Of a stretch of 64,000 nucleotides of DNA, positions 7,944 to 16,483 are shown one piece after another. Made by a program: the position numbers and the translations under genes. Source of the DNA: Gudongella sp964575895 (lineage in GTDB: Bacteria > Bacillota > Clostridia > Tissierellales > Tissierellaceae); assembly GCA_964575895.1 (NCBI GenBank), contig CAZNTE010000012.1, forward strand, positions 1 through 64,000, given 5' to 3'. The notes under the pieces were generated by a model. It had not been told where the DNA came from, did not search any database, and was given only the letters and a program-made list of their open reading frames with translations. Every line of letters starts with the position of its first letter. Position 1 is the first letter of the stretch.

Positions 7944-9017
7944 CTAATTGTAGTGCTTTGGTAATTCCTCTTGTCTTAATACTCTCAATCCACCCTGAGC
8001 TAGAGCTTCTAATTCATCTTCTCCAGGATATATAATTACCTCAGCTATATAGCTAACCATTTCCTTTAGCCAGTTAGTAAAAACTTTATCGTATGCAATT
8101 CCACCAGTTATTATGATTCCATCTACTTGTCCTCTCAATACTGCAGAGCATGCTCCAATCTCCTTAGCTACTTGATATGCCATGGCGTAGTAGATGAGTT
8201 TTGCATAGTCATCTCCCTGGTTTATTCTCTTTTCCACTTCCCTTGCATCATTAGTTCCCAAATAGGATACTATTCCACCTTGGCCTGTAATCATCTTTTT
8301 AATTTGATCCTGAGTATACTTTCCAGAAAAGCAAAGCTTAATTAAATCTCCAACTGGTAATCCTCCAGCCCTTTCTGGAGAGAATGGACCTTCTCCATTT
8401 AATGCGTTTGCAACATCTATGACTCTACCTTTTCTGTGGGCTCCTACTGAGATTCCTCCACCTAAGTGAGCAACGATAAGGTTTAATTCTTCATACTTAA
8501 GCTCTTTTTCTTTAGCATATCTTCTGGCTACAGCTTTTTGATTTAAGGCATGAAATATACTAATCCTATCAATTCCCTTTAAACCTGAAATTCTAGCAAC
8601 ATCTTCTAACTCATCAACAACAACTGGATCAACTATATAGGCCTTTACTCCGGCCTCCTTTGCAATTTCATATGCTAAAATTCCACCTAAATTTGAAGCA
8701 TGTTCTCCAAGGACTCCTTCTTTTAAGTCCTCTATCATATCCTCATCTACTTGGTAGGTTCCACCTTCAATAGGTTTTAATAATCCACCTCTTCCAACTA
8801 CTGCATTTAGGGACTTGATAGCTATATCCTTATCACTTAAGGCATCAACAATTATTTTTTTTCTAAATTCATACTGATCGAATATTTTCTTAAATTCTTT
8901 TAACTCATCCACATCATGTCTTAAGGTTTGTTCAAACATCATTTCTTCATCTTCAAATATCCCTATTTTTGTTGATGTTGATCCTGGGTTAATAACTAAT
9001 AATCTAAATTTCTCCAT
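7944..9017 (-). CDS. buk: Butyrate kinase (first copy)
   Basis: Converts butyryl (or isobutyryl/isovaleryl) phosphate and ADP to the free acid and ATP, the substrate-level phosphorylation step. The 357-residue ASKHA-fold protein has the phosphate-1 motif NPGSTSTK at residues 10-17, AHLGGGISV and the adenosine-site segment ITGGIAYD near the C terminus. Length is normal for Buk. It follows ptb by 9 nt in the same operon. A second, related buk gene lies on the other side of ptb, so substrate ranges may have diverged. Confidence 0.93.
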   Translation of the reverse strand: MEKFRLLVINPGSTSTKIGIFEDEEMMFEQTLRHDVDELKEFKKIFDQYEFRKKIIVDALSDKDIAIKSLNAVVGRGGLLKPIEGGTYQVDEDMIEDLKEGVLGEHASNLGGILAYEIAKEAGVKAYIVDPVVVDELEDVARISGLKGIDRISIFHALNQKAVARRYAKEKELKYEELNLIVAHLGGGISVGAHRKGRVIDVANALNGEGPFSPERAGGLPVGDLIKLCFSGKYTQDQIKKMITGQGGIVSYLGTNDAREVEKRINQGDDYAKLIYYAMAYQVAKEIGACSAVLRGQVDGIIITGGIAYDKVFTNWLKEMVSYIAEVIIYPGEDELEALAQGGLRVLRQEELPKHYN

Positions 9018-9026
9018 AAGCTCCTC

Positions 9027-9926
9027 CTACTTTGCCATTAATGTAGCTAAAACTATTGAATTCAATTTTGCTTCTTCATTATCAGCTCTTGAGGTTAAAA
9101 CAATTGGTCTTTTAGTCCCAACTATTAGACCTGCAGATTTTGCATTTGCTAGGAAGCTTAATGCTTTATAAAGTACGTTTCCAGCTTCAATATCTGGTGC
9201 AAGTAGAATGTCTGCATCCCCTGCAACTTCGCTAGTTATTCCCTTAATCTTTGCTGATTCCTTGCTAACTGCATTATCAAGGGCAAAAGGACCATCAACA
9301 ATACATCCAGTTATTTCCCCTTGTTTGTTCATTTCAGCAAGTTTAGCAGCATGAACCGTCGCTTCCATCTTCTCGCTGACCTTTTCTTTTGCTGCTAGAA
9401 CTGCTACCTTGGGCTCTTTTATATCTAGTGAATGTGCTAACTCAACTGCATTCTCTATAATCTGTTTTTTCTGATTTAAATCAGGGGCTATTATCATAGC
9501 TGCATCAGTCACAATGAAGACTTTGTGGTAGGTTGGTACATCAAAAACTGCAACGTGGCTTATTACATTTCCAGTTCTTAATCCAATCTCAGAATCTAGT
9601 ACTTGCTTCATTATTACAGACGTATCTATCAAACCTTTCATTAAAACATCTGCAACCCCTGAACTAACAAGCTCAGTTGCTTTTCTTGCCGCTAGGCTTC
9701 CATCTTTTTCATCAATAACCATTATACTACTCAAATCAAAATTAATGTTTTTAGCTATTCTTTCTATAGCTTCTCGATCACCAACAAGTATAGGAGTAGC
9801 TATACCTTTTTCATATGCTATTTTTACTGCACCTAGTACATCCTCATCTTGTGCTGCTGCAACTGCTATCTTTTTGGGCCCTTTTTCCTGGGCTAATTTA
9901 AATAAAGAATTAAAATCTTTTGCCAT
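9027..9926 (-). CDS. ptb: Phosphate butyryltransferase
   Basis: Exchanges CoA for phosphate on short acyl-CoAs, linking the 2-oxoacid oxidoreductase to butyrate kinase. The 299-residue protein shows family features such as VLMKGLIDTS near residue 125 and PDIEAGNVLYKAL in the C-terminal half. It lies between two butyrate kinase genes with very small gaps (2 and 9 nt), so the three proteins should be made together. I call Ptb rather than phosphotransacetylase because of length and the adjacent buk genes. Confidence 0.92.
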   Translation of the reverse strand: MAKDFNSLFKLAQEKGPKKIAVAAAQDEDVLGAVKIAYEKGIATPILVGDREAIERIAKNINFDLSSIMVIDEKDGSLAARKATELVSSGVADVLMKGLIDTSVIMKQVLDSEIGLRTGNVISHVAVFDVPTYHKVFIVTDAAMIIAPDLNQKKQIIENAVELAHSLDIKEPKVAVLAAKEKVSEKMEATVHAAKLAEMNKQGEITGCIVDGPFALDNAVSKESAKIKGITSEVAGDADILLAPDIEAGNVLYKALSFLANAKSAGLIVGTKRPIVLTSRADNEEAKLNSIVLATLMAK

Positions 9927-9928
9927 AC

Positions 9929-11008
9929 TTACACCTCTTCCTCGTATATCTTTGCTTTTTCTTCTCCCTCTAAAACTCTTAGTGCTCCTCTATTCAGTGC
10001 ATCCATCTCATCTTCCCCTGGATATACAATTACATCAGCCAAAAAACTTACCATGTCTTTAATATATTCAACTAGGTAATCAGAATAAGCTAAACCACCT
10101 GTTATTATGATAGCGTTTACATCACCCTTAAGAACTGGTCCTAAGGAACCTATTTCCTTGCCAATTTGATATGCCATTGCATCATATATTAACTTAGCAT
10201 ACTTATCCCCTGCTTGGATTCGTTTAATAACTTCTCTTCCATCAAAAGTTTCAAGATAAGACATCATTCCACCTTGACCCTGAATCAGTTTTTTCATTTG
10301 AGCCTCTGTGTAGTCACCAGAAAAGCACATTTTAACAATATCACCTACTGGTAATCCTCCAGCTCTTTCCGGGGAAAACGGTCCCATATGATTCGCATTG
10401 TTAACATCAACTATTTTCCCTCGCAAAATAGGTGCTACAGAAATTCCTCCACCTAAATGTGCAACTATTAAATTTATGTCATCTAATTTCTGATTAGTTT
10501 CATTGGCATACCTATGACACACAGCTTTAATATTTAATGCGTGAACCAAAGATTTTCTTGGTAATTCCTTAAGCCCTGATATTCTTGCTACATCATGGAA
10601 TTCATCCACTGCTACTGGATCAACAATATACGAGGGCACTTCTAACTCATCTCCCAAACCCTTAGCTAATAGGCCACCTAAATTGGAAGCATGTTGTCCT
10701 TGTATCCCAATTTTTAAATCTTCAATCATATCCTCAGTGACTTTATATGTTCCACTAGGCATGGGGCGTAGTAATCCTCCCCTGCCAACAACAGCTCTAA
10801 TTTCTCCTTTATCAATCTCTTCTGAGATTAACCAATTATCAATAATATCTTTTCTAAATTCATATTGATCAATAATAGCTTCAAATTGCTTTAATTCATC
10901 CTGACTTATTTCTAACTTTTGAGATTTAACCTCTATCAATCCTTCAAATAAAGATACCTTAGTTGAGGTAGATCCAGGATTGATGGCTAAAATGTACTTT
11001 TTTTTCAT
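9929..11008 (-). CDS. buk: Butyrate kinase (second copy)
   Basis: Second acyl kinase of the operon, 359 residues when started at the ATG at 11008. That start is preceded by an AAGGGGGAC site and clears the cdaR stop. A longer frame from 11029 would overlap cdaR. It has NPGSTSTK at residues 10-17, AHLGGGISV and ITGGLAYS motifs. It shares the same architecture as the copy at 7944 but differs throughout, so this is an old duplication rather than a recent repeat. Butyrate and branched-chain acyl phosphates are the likely substrates. Confidence 0.92.
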   Translation of the reverse strand: MKKKYILAINPGSTSTKVSLFEGLIEVKSQKLEISQDELKQFEAIIDQYEFRKDIIDNWLISEEIDKGEIRAVVGRGGLLRPMPSGTYKVTEDMIEDLKIGIQGQHASNLGGLLAKGLGDELEVPSYIVDPVAVDEFHDVARISGLKELPRKSLVHALNIKAVCHRYANETNQKLDDINLIVAHLGGGISVAPILRGKIVDVNNANHMGPFSPERAGGLPVGDIVKMCFSGDYTEAQMKKLIQGQGGMMSYLETFDGREVIKRIQAGDKYAKLIYDAMAYQIGKEIGSLGPVLKGDVNAIIITGGLAYSDYLVEYIKDMVSFLADVIVYPGEDEMDALNRGALRVLEGEEKAKIYEEEV

Positions 11009-11018
11009 GCTGTCCCCC

Positions 11019-12236
11019 TTAATTTTCATTTAAATTAACTTCTACAGTGATTGGCTCTTCGTTTGTATAGCTTATATTATCAATTAAAGCAAATGACACT
11101 TCTATTTGATGCGTCCCAGCAGTTAATCCCATAAGATCAGCCTTTATTTCTAAGTTTTGTAGATTAATACTCTCAATTATTGACTTAAAACCTGTAATCT
11201 CAACACTAAATACCTGATTTAATGTATCTTCTCCAAGGGATAGTCCCTCTCCTAAATTCTCAAAAGCTATATCATCAAATCCAAATTCAAACTCAGTAGT
11301 TATTATTTCTTCTACCTTGTAGCTAATAGTAATTTTTTGTGCTGGATCAACCAAGGTTACTCCTTCTGGAAGATTTAATTCAACTTCCATTGCCGTTGTT
11401 TCAAGTAGCTGATTAATGTCAACTTCAACTGTATCAAGCTTGTTCAAGTTTACAATACTATTATCACCTTTGACTCTAACCGTTGATGGGCTTATCTCAA
11501 TATCTGTTACACTATAGTTTTCTGGCAATTCATTTATTGTTATTAATTCGATAGGCAGATCAATCGCTCTAAATATTGGTATAGTCATATCTATTAACCC
11601 TGGATCTTTTTCTATTCCTCTAACTTCTTCACCAGAATCATTAAGTATCTTTATAGGTACTGCTAAATTCATAGTATCTGTCTTACCTGATATATCTACC
11701 AATGCTGAAATCTTAGTAACTTGATTGACCCAAGACCTAGGGCCTCTTAAAAGAATTTTCTGAGGTCTGGTAACAATATCACCTAGGATGTAGTCTTCAC
11801 CTAATTGTCCGGTTAAATCTACTATAGGCTCCATGTCTTTAGTTATTATTCTATCAAAAGTAAATAGAACCTCCTTTGGATCACTACTCTCTACTCTTAT
11901 TGCAGATGATTGATCCAAGAGACCAACAGTAATAGGCACCCTGACTTGTCCTTCAGAGTATCCACTTAAATCAACCTGGGCAAAAATATTTGATCCATCA
12001 ATATTGTCAAGATCCATCTTGTTCCCACTTAATCTAACGTTGATTTTAACATCTTCTGGTTCCATGATAACTAGCCCTTGTCTATCAAGGGCTGCTGTAT
12101 TTAAATAAGTTACTGATATATTTCTAATTTCTTTTGTGATTTGAGGATTTGTATCACTCATTACATAGCTCCAAAGGAACACAGCAATTACAAGAGTTAG
12201 AATTTTTGCAGTTAAATCATTCTTCCTCTTTTTCAT
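11019..12236 (-). CDS. cdaR: YbbR-repeat protein CdaR, regulator of diadenylate cyclase
   Basis: Membrane-anchored extracytoplasmic protein of 405 residues. After a Lys/Arg-rich start, a single hydrophobic segment (about residues 10-26, ILTLVIAVFLWSYVMS) is followed by tandem YbbR-type beta-rich repeats filling the rest. CdaR modulates CdaA in other Firmicutes (established). The gene overlaps cdaA by 20 nt, supporting coupled synthesis. In many relatives glmM follows cdaR; here the next genes are buk-ptb-buk, so the usual link with cell-wall precursor synthesis is broken at this locus. Confidence 0.88.
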   Translation of the reverse strand: MKKRKNDLTAKILTLVIAVFLWSYVMSDTNPQITKEIRNISVTYLNTAALDRQGLVIMEPEDVKINVRLSGNKMDLDNIDGSNIFAQVDLSGYSEGQVRVPITVGLLDQSSAIRVESSDPKEVLFTFDRIITKDMEPIVDLTGQLGEDYILGDIVTRPQKILLRGPRSWVNQVTKISALVDISGKTDTMNLAVPIKILNDSGEEVRGIEKDPGLIDMTIPIFRAIDLPIELITINELPENYSVTDIEISPSTVRVKGDNSIVNLNKLDTVEVDINQLLETTAMEVELNLPEGVTLVDPAQKITISYKVEEIITTEFEFGFDDIAFENLGEGLSLGEDTLNQVFSVEITGFKSIIESINLQNLEIKADLMGLTAGTHQIEVSFALIDNISYTNEEPITVEVNLNEN

Positions 12237-13059
12237 TTTTTTTCCTCCATCTATTAATATATTGTTGATTGCTATTTTTAGGTTTGTACATATCTAATAG
12301 AATTTGCTTCAAGGTTTTAGAATCAAGATATCTAGATATCATTCCATTCTCGGCTATGGAAATGGCTCCAGTCTCTTCTGAAACAACTATAGAAAGGGAA
12401 TCTGAACGTTCAGATATGCCTAAAGCTGCTCTGTGTCTGGTTCCTAGCTCTTTATTGATATTCGAGTTGTCCGTTAAAGGTAGAAAACATGCTGCTGCCT
12501 TAATGATATCATCCTTAATTATGACAGCACCATCATGAAGTGGGGTATTTGGAATAAAAATATTGATAAGAAGGTCACTGCTGACCTTACCAGAAATACT
12601 AGTTCCTGTCTCAACTACGTCATTAAGCCCAGTTTGTCTTTCTAATACCATAAGTGCACCAATTTTTTGCCTTGATAGGGATGCTGTTGCTTCAACAATT
12701 TCATCCACCACCTTTGACATATTCTCTCCCCTGATTTCTATAAAAGATTTAGAGAAGAATCTACTTCTTCCTATGTATTCTAAGCCCCTTCTTAATTCCG
12801 GTTGAAATACTATTAGTATTGCCAGTGTTCCAACTGTCATTGCATTGCTCAAGATCCAATTAATTGTGTATAATCTTAGCCAACCGCTAAGTTCAGTTAA
12901 CACTAAAAGAACCCCTATTCCTTTTAATAACTGTTCAGCACGGGTTTCTTTTATTAGTGTAAATAACTTATACAATACTATAGCAACTATAAGTATATCC
13001 ACTATATCTCGGATTCTAATGTTAATGATTAAATTAGTTAGATATTGCAAGGATATCAC
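12217..13059 (-). CDS. cdaA: Diadenylate cyclase CdaA
   Basis: Makes the second messenger c-di-AMP from two ATP. The 280-residue protein has three N-terminal membrane segments within about residues 1-85 and then the DAC domain with both catalytic motifs, LHDGAVII and GTRHRAALG. It starts at a GTG behind a GTGAAGGC-like site, and a shorter start is unlikely because the membrane segments would be lost. It is the first gene of the leftward unit that continues through cdaR and the buk-ptb genes, so c-di-AMP synthesis and fermentation genes may share a transcript. Confidence 0.93.
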   Translation of the reverse strand: MISLQYLTNLIINIRIRDIVDILIVAIVLYKLFTLIKETRAEQLLKGIGVLLVLTELSGWLRLYTINWILSNAMTVGTLAILIVFQPELRRGLEYIGRSRFFSKSFIEIRGENMSKVVDEIVEATASLSRQKIGALMVLERQTGLNDVVETGTSISGKVSSDLLINIFIPNTPLHDGAVIIKDDIIKAAACFLPLTDNSNINKELGTRHRAALGISERSDSLSIVVSEETGAISIAENGMISRYLDSKTLKQILLDMYKPKNSNQQYINRWRKKNEKEEE

Positions 13060-13121
13060 GCCTTCACTTTAGATTCTCTCTCTTTTATTATACCTTATGG
13101 CGATGTGAATTTGTATAGTTA

Positions 13122-14336
13122 TTATTCAATGTTTAATTTATCTAGGGTGTCATTTAGAGCCTTATCCATTCTTTTTAAAAGTGCATCATCAAGTTCTAAA
13201 TAAATCTTCCCCTCTAATACATCTTCTATTGGAAGAATGTAATAATTGTACTTATCAGATTCCCAGTACCTGTACACCCAGGTAGGAATAGGTTTTATCT
13301 CTTCAACTACAGTTGTATTATTTAAGTGATCTTTATTTATAGTGATATCAAGAATCACGCCATCTTCAGTATAAGATACACCCATAGTTTCAAGTCTTTG
13401 GTTAGATATAAAGTTTCCCAAAGAGTAAATTACATGTGTCGTTTTACCAAAATCAGTGATTATATCCCTCTCTTGAATTACATGAGGATGACTGCCAATT
13501 ATTAGATCAAACCCTAAGCTGGCCAATTCTTTTGCCAACTCTTGTTGATATACTGAAGACTCCCTATTGTACTCATTACCCCAGTGAAGATAAACAATGG
13601 TTAAATCAGGCTGACTCATTTTAGCAAATTCAAGGTCTTCCTTAATTCTATCTATATTAATCAGATTTATCATCCTATCTAGTTCATCACTTGTTAGTCT
13701 TGAATCAAGACCATTCAAATTTTGTGTGTATGAAAATATTGCTAGGTTAATACCATTTATATCCTTTAATATAAAAGATCTTCTTTCTTCTTGACTGGTT
13801 CCCACATAATCAATATTTCTATTTTGAATTTCTTCAATAGTTTTAATTATTCCTAACTTGCCTCTATCCAAGGAGTGATTGTTTGATGTAAATAAAAGAT
13901 CAAAGCCTGCTTCCTTTATACCATCAAGGGTTTCCACTGGACTATTGAACATGGGAAATCCACTAAATCCTCTGTCATTTCCTGCAGTTACTGTTTCAAA
14001 ATTTCCAAATGCATAATCTGATCTGCTTAAATATGGCGCAACAAACTTAAAGGGTTCGTAAAAATCAAAACCATCTTCTGTCTTTGCTCCATTAATCTGT
14101 GGCATGTGAAACATTATATCGCCAACAAAAGTTAAATTAATCCTTGTGTTCTCAATTACTTGGATTGGTTCCTCTGTTATTTCATCCTCGTTAATGGGTT
14201 CATCTAGTTCATCAGTGATAACGTTTTCATCAATATTGGAAACTTCTTCGCTGAACCCGCTTCCAATAAGCCTCCCAAACACTAATGAAAATGCGCCAAC
14301 TAAAATTATTAGAGCCACTATTAAAAGTTTTTTCAT
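13122..14336 (-). CDS. CapA-family (poly-gamma-glutamate synthesis type) exported phosphoesterase-like protein
   Basis: A 404-residue protein with an N-terminal membrane anchor (about residues 4-22) followed by an acidic, low-complexity linker rich in Glu and Asp to about residue 60. The CapA domain then shows TFVGDIMFH, NNHSLDRG, LHWGNEY and GSHPHV metallophosphatase-like motifs. CapA relatives take part in capsule polyglutamate handling, but single-gene copies without capBC, as here, have no established role. It probably acts outside the membrane. It lies between cdaA and a DUF5317 gene and starts at an ATG behind GGGAGTG. Confidence 0.8.
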   Translation of the reverse strand: MKKLLIVALIILVGAFSLVFGRLIGSGFSEEVSNIDENVITDELDEPINEDEITEEPIQVIENTRINLTFVGDIMFHMPQINGAKTEDGFDFYEPFKFVAPYLSRSDYAFGNFETVTAGNDRGFSGFPMFNSPVETLDGIKEAGFDLLFTSNNHSLDRGKLGIIKTIEEIQNRNIDYVGTSQEERRSFILKDINGINLAIFSYTQNLNGLDSRLTSDELDRMINLINIDRIKEDLEFAKMSQPDLTIVYLHWGNEYNRESSVYQQELAKELASLGFDLIIGSHPHVIQERDIITDFGKTTHVIYSLGNFISNQRLETMGVSYTEDGVILDITINKDHLNNTTVVEEIKPIPTWVYRYWESDKYNYYILPIEDVLEGKIYLELDDALLKRMDKALNDTLDKLNIE

Positions 14337-14378
14337 ATAAACACTCCCAACCTATACTACTATTTTACATCTATTATT

Positions 14379-14945
14379 CTAATCCTGCAATGGTTGAGAT
14401 AAAGTCATATATTTTTGAATAATTAGAAAAATTCCCAAAGCTATAAATATATCACCTAAACTTATCACCTTTGGAAATGGGTATTCTATAGGAATAATGT
14501 CTCCTAGAAAATTAAAATTAGTATTTGAATTTATAAGAATTTTATCTATTACTATACCTTCTTTAATCTTACTAAGTGTATCACCTAGATTTACTGCCTT
14601 GAGTGCCCACTCAGCTACTGGCATTCTTCCCCTATTCAGAGATATTGGAATCATATTTAAGATTATTCCAGCTGAAACTATTGAAAATCCAATTTCTCTA
14701 TAGTTAAATAACAATCCAACAACTACTAAAAATAATGTACTAACTTGTATAAATGATAGATTACCATACAAGAATTTACCTAGATCATCATTTGAATTTT
14801 TTATTATTATAAATGACAGTAGGTTAATAGCTAATCCTATTAGCAAAAAATAACCCCCCCTGAACCTAATATTTTTAAGGTTAAGAATTGATCCCCCTCT
14901 TACAAGTCCTGCTATTATAGATATAACTAAAACTTCTACTATCAT
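14379..14945 (-). CDS. DUF5317-like integral membrane protein
   Basis: A 188-residue hydrophobic protein with about five or six predicted membrane segments. I associate the conserved NRGRMPVAEWALK segment near residue 105 with DUF5317 proteins. No function is known. It is in the same direction as the CapA-like gene, 42 nt upstream of it, and may be cotranscribed. The intrinsic terminator that ends the rubrerythrin transcript separates it from that gene. Confidence 0.6.
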   Translation of the reverse strand: MIVEVLVISIIAGLVRGGSILNLKNIRFRGGYFLLIGLAINLLSFIIIKNSNDDLGKFLYGNLSFIQVSTLFLVVVGLLFNYREIGFSIVSAGIILNMIPISLNRGRMPVAEWALKAVNLGDTLSKIKEGIVIDKILINSNTNFNFLGDIIPIEYPFPKVISLGDIFIALGIFLIIQKYMTLSQPLQD

Positions 14946-14965
14946 GCGATCACATCCAAATCATT

Positions 14966-14992
14966 TTAAAAAGACGCCCATGGGCGTCTTTT
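14966..14992 (-). terminator. Rubrerythrin terminator
   Basis: A perfect 10-bp palindromic stem, AAGACGCCCA/TGGGCGTCTT (14971-14990), is followed on the minus strand by a T-rich tract. It lies directly after the rubrerythrin stop. Confidence 0.8.
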
Positions 14993-14993
14993 A

Positions 14994-15539
14994 TTAGTAA
15001 GCTACAAATACTGACCTTTTAGCCTGGCAAATTGGGCAATTGTCTTCTTCACCTGTTAATGTTATAAATCCACAAATTGGACAAAGTTCAATAACATTAG
15101 CTTCTAAATCTTTATTTTGATCTACAAATTCTTTTGCTACTTGATAGCAATCAGCATGAACTTGTTCTGCTGCTACAGCATATCTCATTGCTTGAACTGC
15201 TGCTTTTTCGCCTTGCATTTCTGCAACGCTTATGTAAGCTGGATACATTTGAGTAACTTCGTGCATTTCACCTGCTATTCCTCCAGCTAGGTTTTCAGAA
15301 GTTGTTCCTAATCCAAATTCTCCACCTGATAATACTGGGAAACCTCCGTGAATATCTTTTAGCGCTTTAAAATGTAATGTAGCATGTACTTGCTCTGCAT
15401 CTGAAGTTGCCATAAATAATCTTGCCACTGTAGGGAAGCCATCTTTTTGAGCTTTTTCCGCCCAGATTCTGTATCTCATGTGAGCTTGGCTTTCTCCACC
15501 AAATGCTGATCTTAAATTGTCTTGAGTCATTGCGTTCAT
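14994..15539 (-). CDS. rbr: Rubrerythrin
   Basis: Non-haem diiron peroxidase that reduces hydrogen peroxide in anaerobes. The 181-residue protein has an N-terminal ferritin-like domain with diiron-ligand helices (GGESQAHMRYRIWAEKA and SDAEQVHATLHF, then AEQVHADCYQ). A C-terminal rubredoxin-like domain follows with the pairs CPICG and CPICQ, which hold the FeS4 site. It is monocistronic: its own promoter lies at 15630-15658 with a dyad downstream of it, and an intrinsic terminator follows. It belongs with the ferritin and persulfide-reductase genes next door as an oxidative-stress block. Confidence 0.92.
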   Translation of the reverse strand: MNAMTQDNLRSAFGGESQAHMRYRIWAEKAQKDGFPTVARLFMATSDAEQVHATLHFKALKDIHGGFPVLSGGEFGLGTTSENLAGGIAGEMHEVTQMYPAYISVAEMQGEKAAVQAMRYAVAAEQVHADCYQVAKEFVDQNKDLEANVIELCPICGFITLTGEEDNCPICQAKRSVFVAY

Positions 15540-15599
15540 TAAAACATCCTCCTTTAAATTATGATAATTGCTTTAATAAGCTAATTAATAGCCAAAGCT

Positions 15600-15658
15600 G
15601 TAATCATTTCATAAATGATTACTATGATAATTATACATTAAAATTCCACCTAAGTCCA
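15600..15658 (-). promoter_or_regulatory. Rubrerythrin promoter with downstream dyad
   Basis: Read leftward, a -35 TGGACT (15653-15658) and a perfect -10 TATAAT (15630-15635) are 17 bp apart. The predicted start, near 15623, is immediately followed by a 10-3-10 perfect inverted repeat (15600-15622, half-site GTAATCATTT). The dyad could be an operator for a peroxide or iron regulator, or a 5' hairpin on the mRNA. Confidence 0.6.
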
Positions 15659-15679
15659 TATGATAAAGGACCAAAAGTT

Positions 15680-15732
15680 AATATAACCCCAGATAGTTAA
15701 TCTTAATTTAGATTTCCTTCTGGGGTTATATT
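15680..15732. terminator. Long inverted repeat after the DsrE frame
   Basis: A 14-bp perfect stem (15680-15693 with 15719-15732) encloses a 25-nt loop just after the stop of the TusA-DsrE frame. There is no good U-tract in the leftward direction, so termination is only likely, not shown. The T-rich side lies to the right. Confidence 0.45.
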
Positions 15733-15733
15733 T

Positions 15734-16483
15734 TTAGATAAATAGATTTACATTTGAATCATCTGCAGCATTTAAATATGTTGCTACTCCACCTATTTCA
15801 ACACCTTCAATTAATTCTTCCTTAGTGATTCCCATTACGTCCATAGACATTTGACAGGCAACTATTCTTATGCCTGATTTTATTCCAGTTTGAATTAAGT
15901 CTTCAAGAGAAGATATGTTTTTATCATTCATTACCTTTCTTATCATCATCGGACCCATTCCAGCCATATTCATTTTTGATAACCCAAGCTTTTTGCTTCC
16001 TCTTGGCATCATCTTGCTAAACATATTTGCCATAAAATCCTTTTTAACACTAACTGGTTCTGGTCTTCTTAAGATATTTAACCCCCAGAAGGTGAAGAAC
16101 ATTGTAACTTCGTTACCCATGGCTTTTGCACCATTGGCAATAATAAATGATGCTATTGCCTTGTCTAAATCTCCACTAAAAACTACCATAGTCTTTTCCT
16201 TAGACACAGGTCCTTTTTCTATTACAGCCTCAGGACTATTTACTAATCCTTTTTGTAGCTGTACAATCCATTTATTATCTAGTTTTTCATCACATATGAA
16301 TTGATTCTTTGTATTACTGCACCATGCTTTGATGTCAGAAATAAACCCTGGATCAGTAGCTGAAACCTCAAGTACATCTCCTACATTTAATCCTTTCATC
16401 TTGTCAGCAACTTGTATAATTGGCCCCGGACAGGATAATCCACAAGCATTTAGCTTGATAACATCTCCTGCCGGGGTAACTAC
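15734..16483 (-). CDS. TusA-DsrE domains in the -1 frame of the CoA-disulfide reductase gene
   Basis: Codes for a TusA/SirA-like sulfur-carrier domain (ACGLSCPGPI, with the invariant CPxP) followed by a DsrE/DsrF/DrsH-like domain with its conserved Cys in VACQMSMDVMG. An ATG at 16399 would give a 221-residue protein, but that would start in the middle of the TusA fold and lose the CPGP motif. The open frame continues 28 codons upstream to 16483, exactly at the heptamer where the reductase-rhodanese frame stops. Reductase-rhodanese-TusA-DsrE is a known single-chain domain order in Firmicutes, so these are the C-terminal domains of that protein. They would be reached by -1 frameshifting or separated by a one-base deletion. 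Confidence 0.75.
   Translation of the reverse strand, partial: VVTPAGDVIKLNACGLSCPGPIIQVADKMKGLNVGDVLEVSATDPGFISDIKAWCSNTKNQFICDEKLDNKWIVQLQKGLVNSPEAVIEKGPVSKEKTMVVFSGDLDKAIASFIIANGAKAMGNEVTMFFTFWGLNILRRPEPVSVKKDFMANMFSKMMPRGSKKLGLSKMNMAGMGPMMIRKVMNDKNISSLEDLIQTGIKSGIRIVACQMSMDVMGITKEELIEGVEIGGVATYLNAADDSNVNLFI

Noticed and set aside
15915..16304. A 129-codon rightward frame inside the DsrE domain
   Set aside because: Opposite to a recognisable conserved domain. Its hydrophobic product is the usual mirror of the sense codons.
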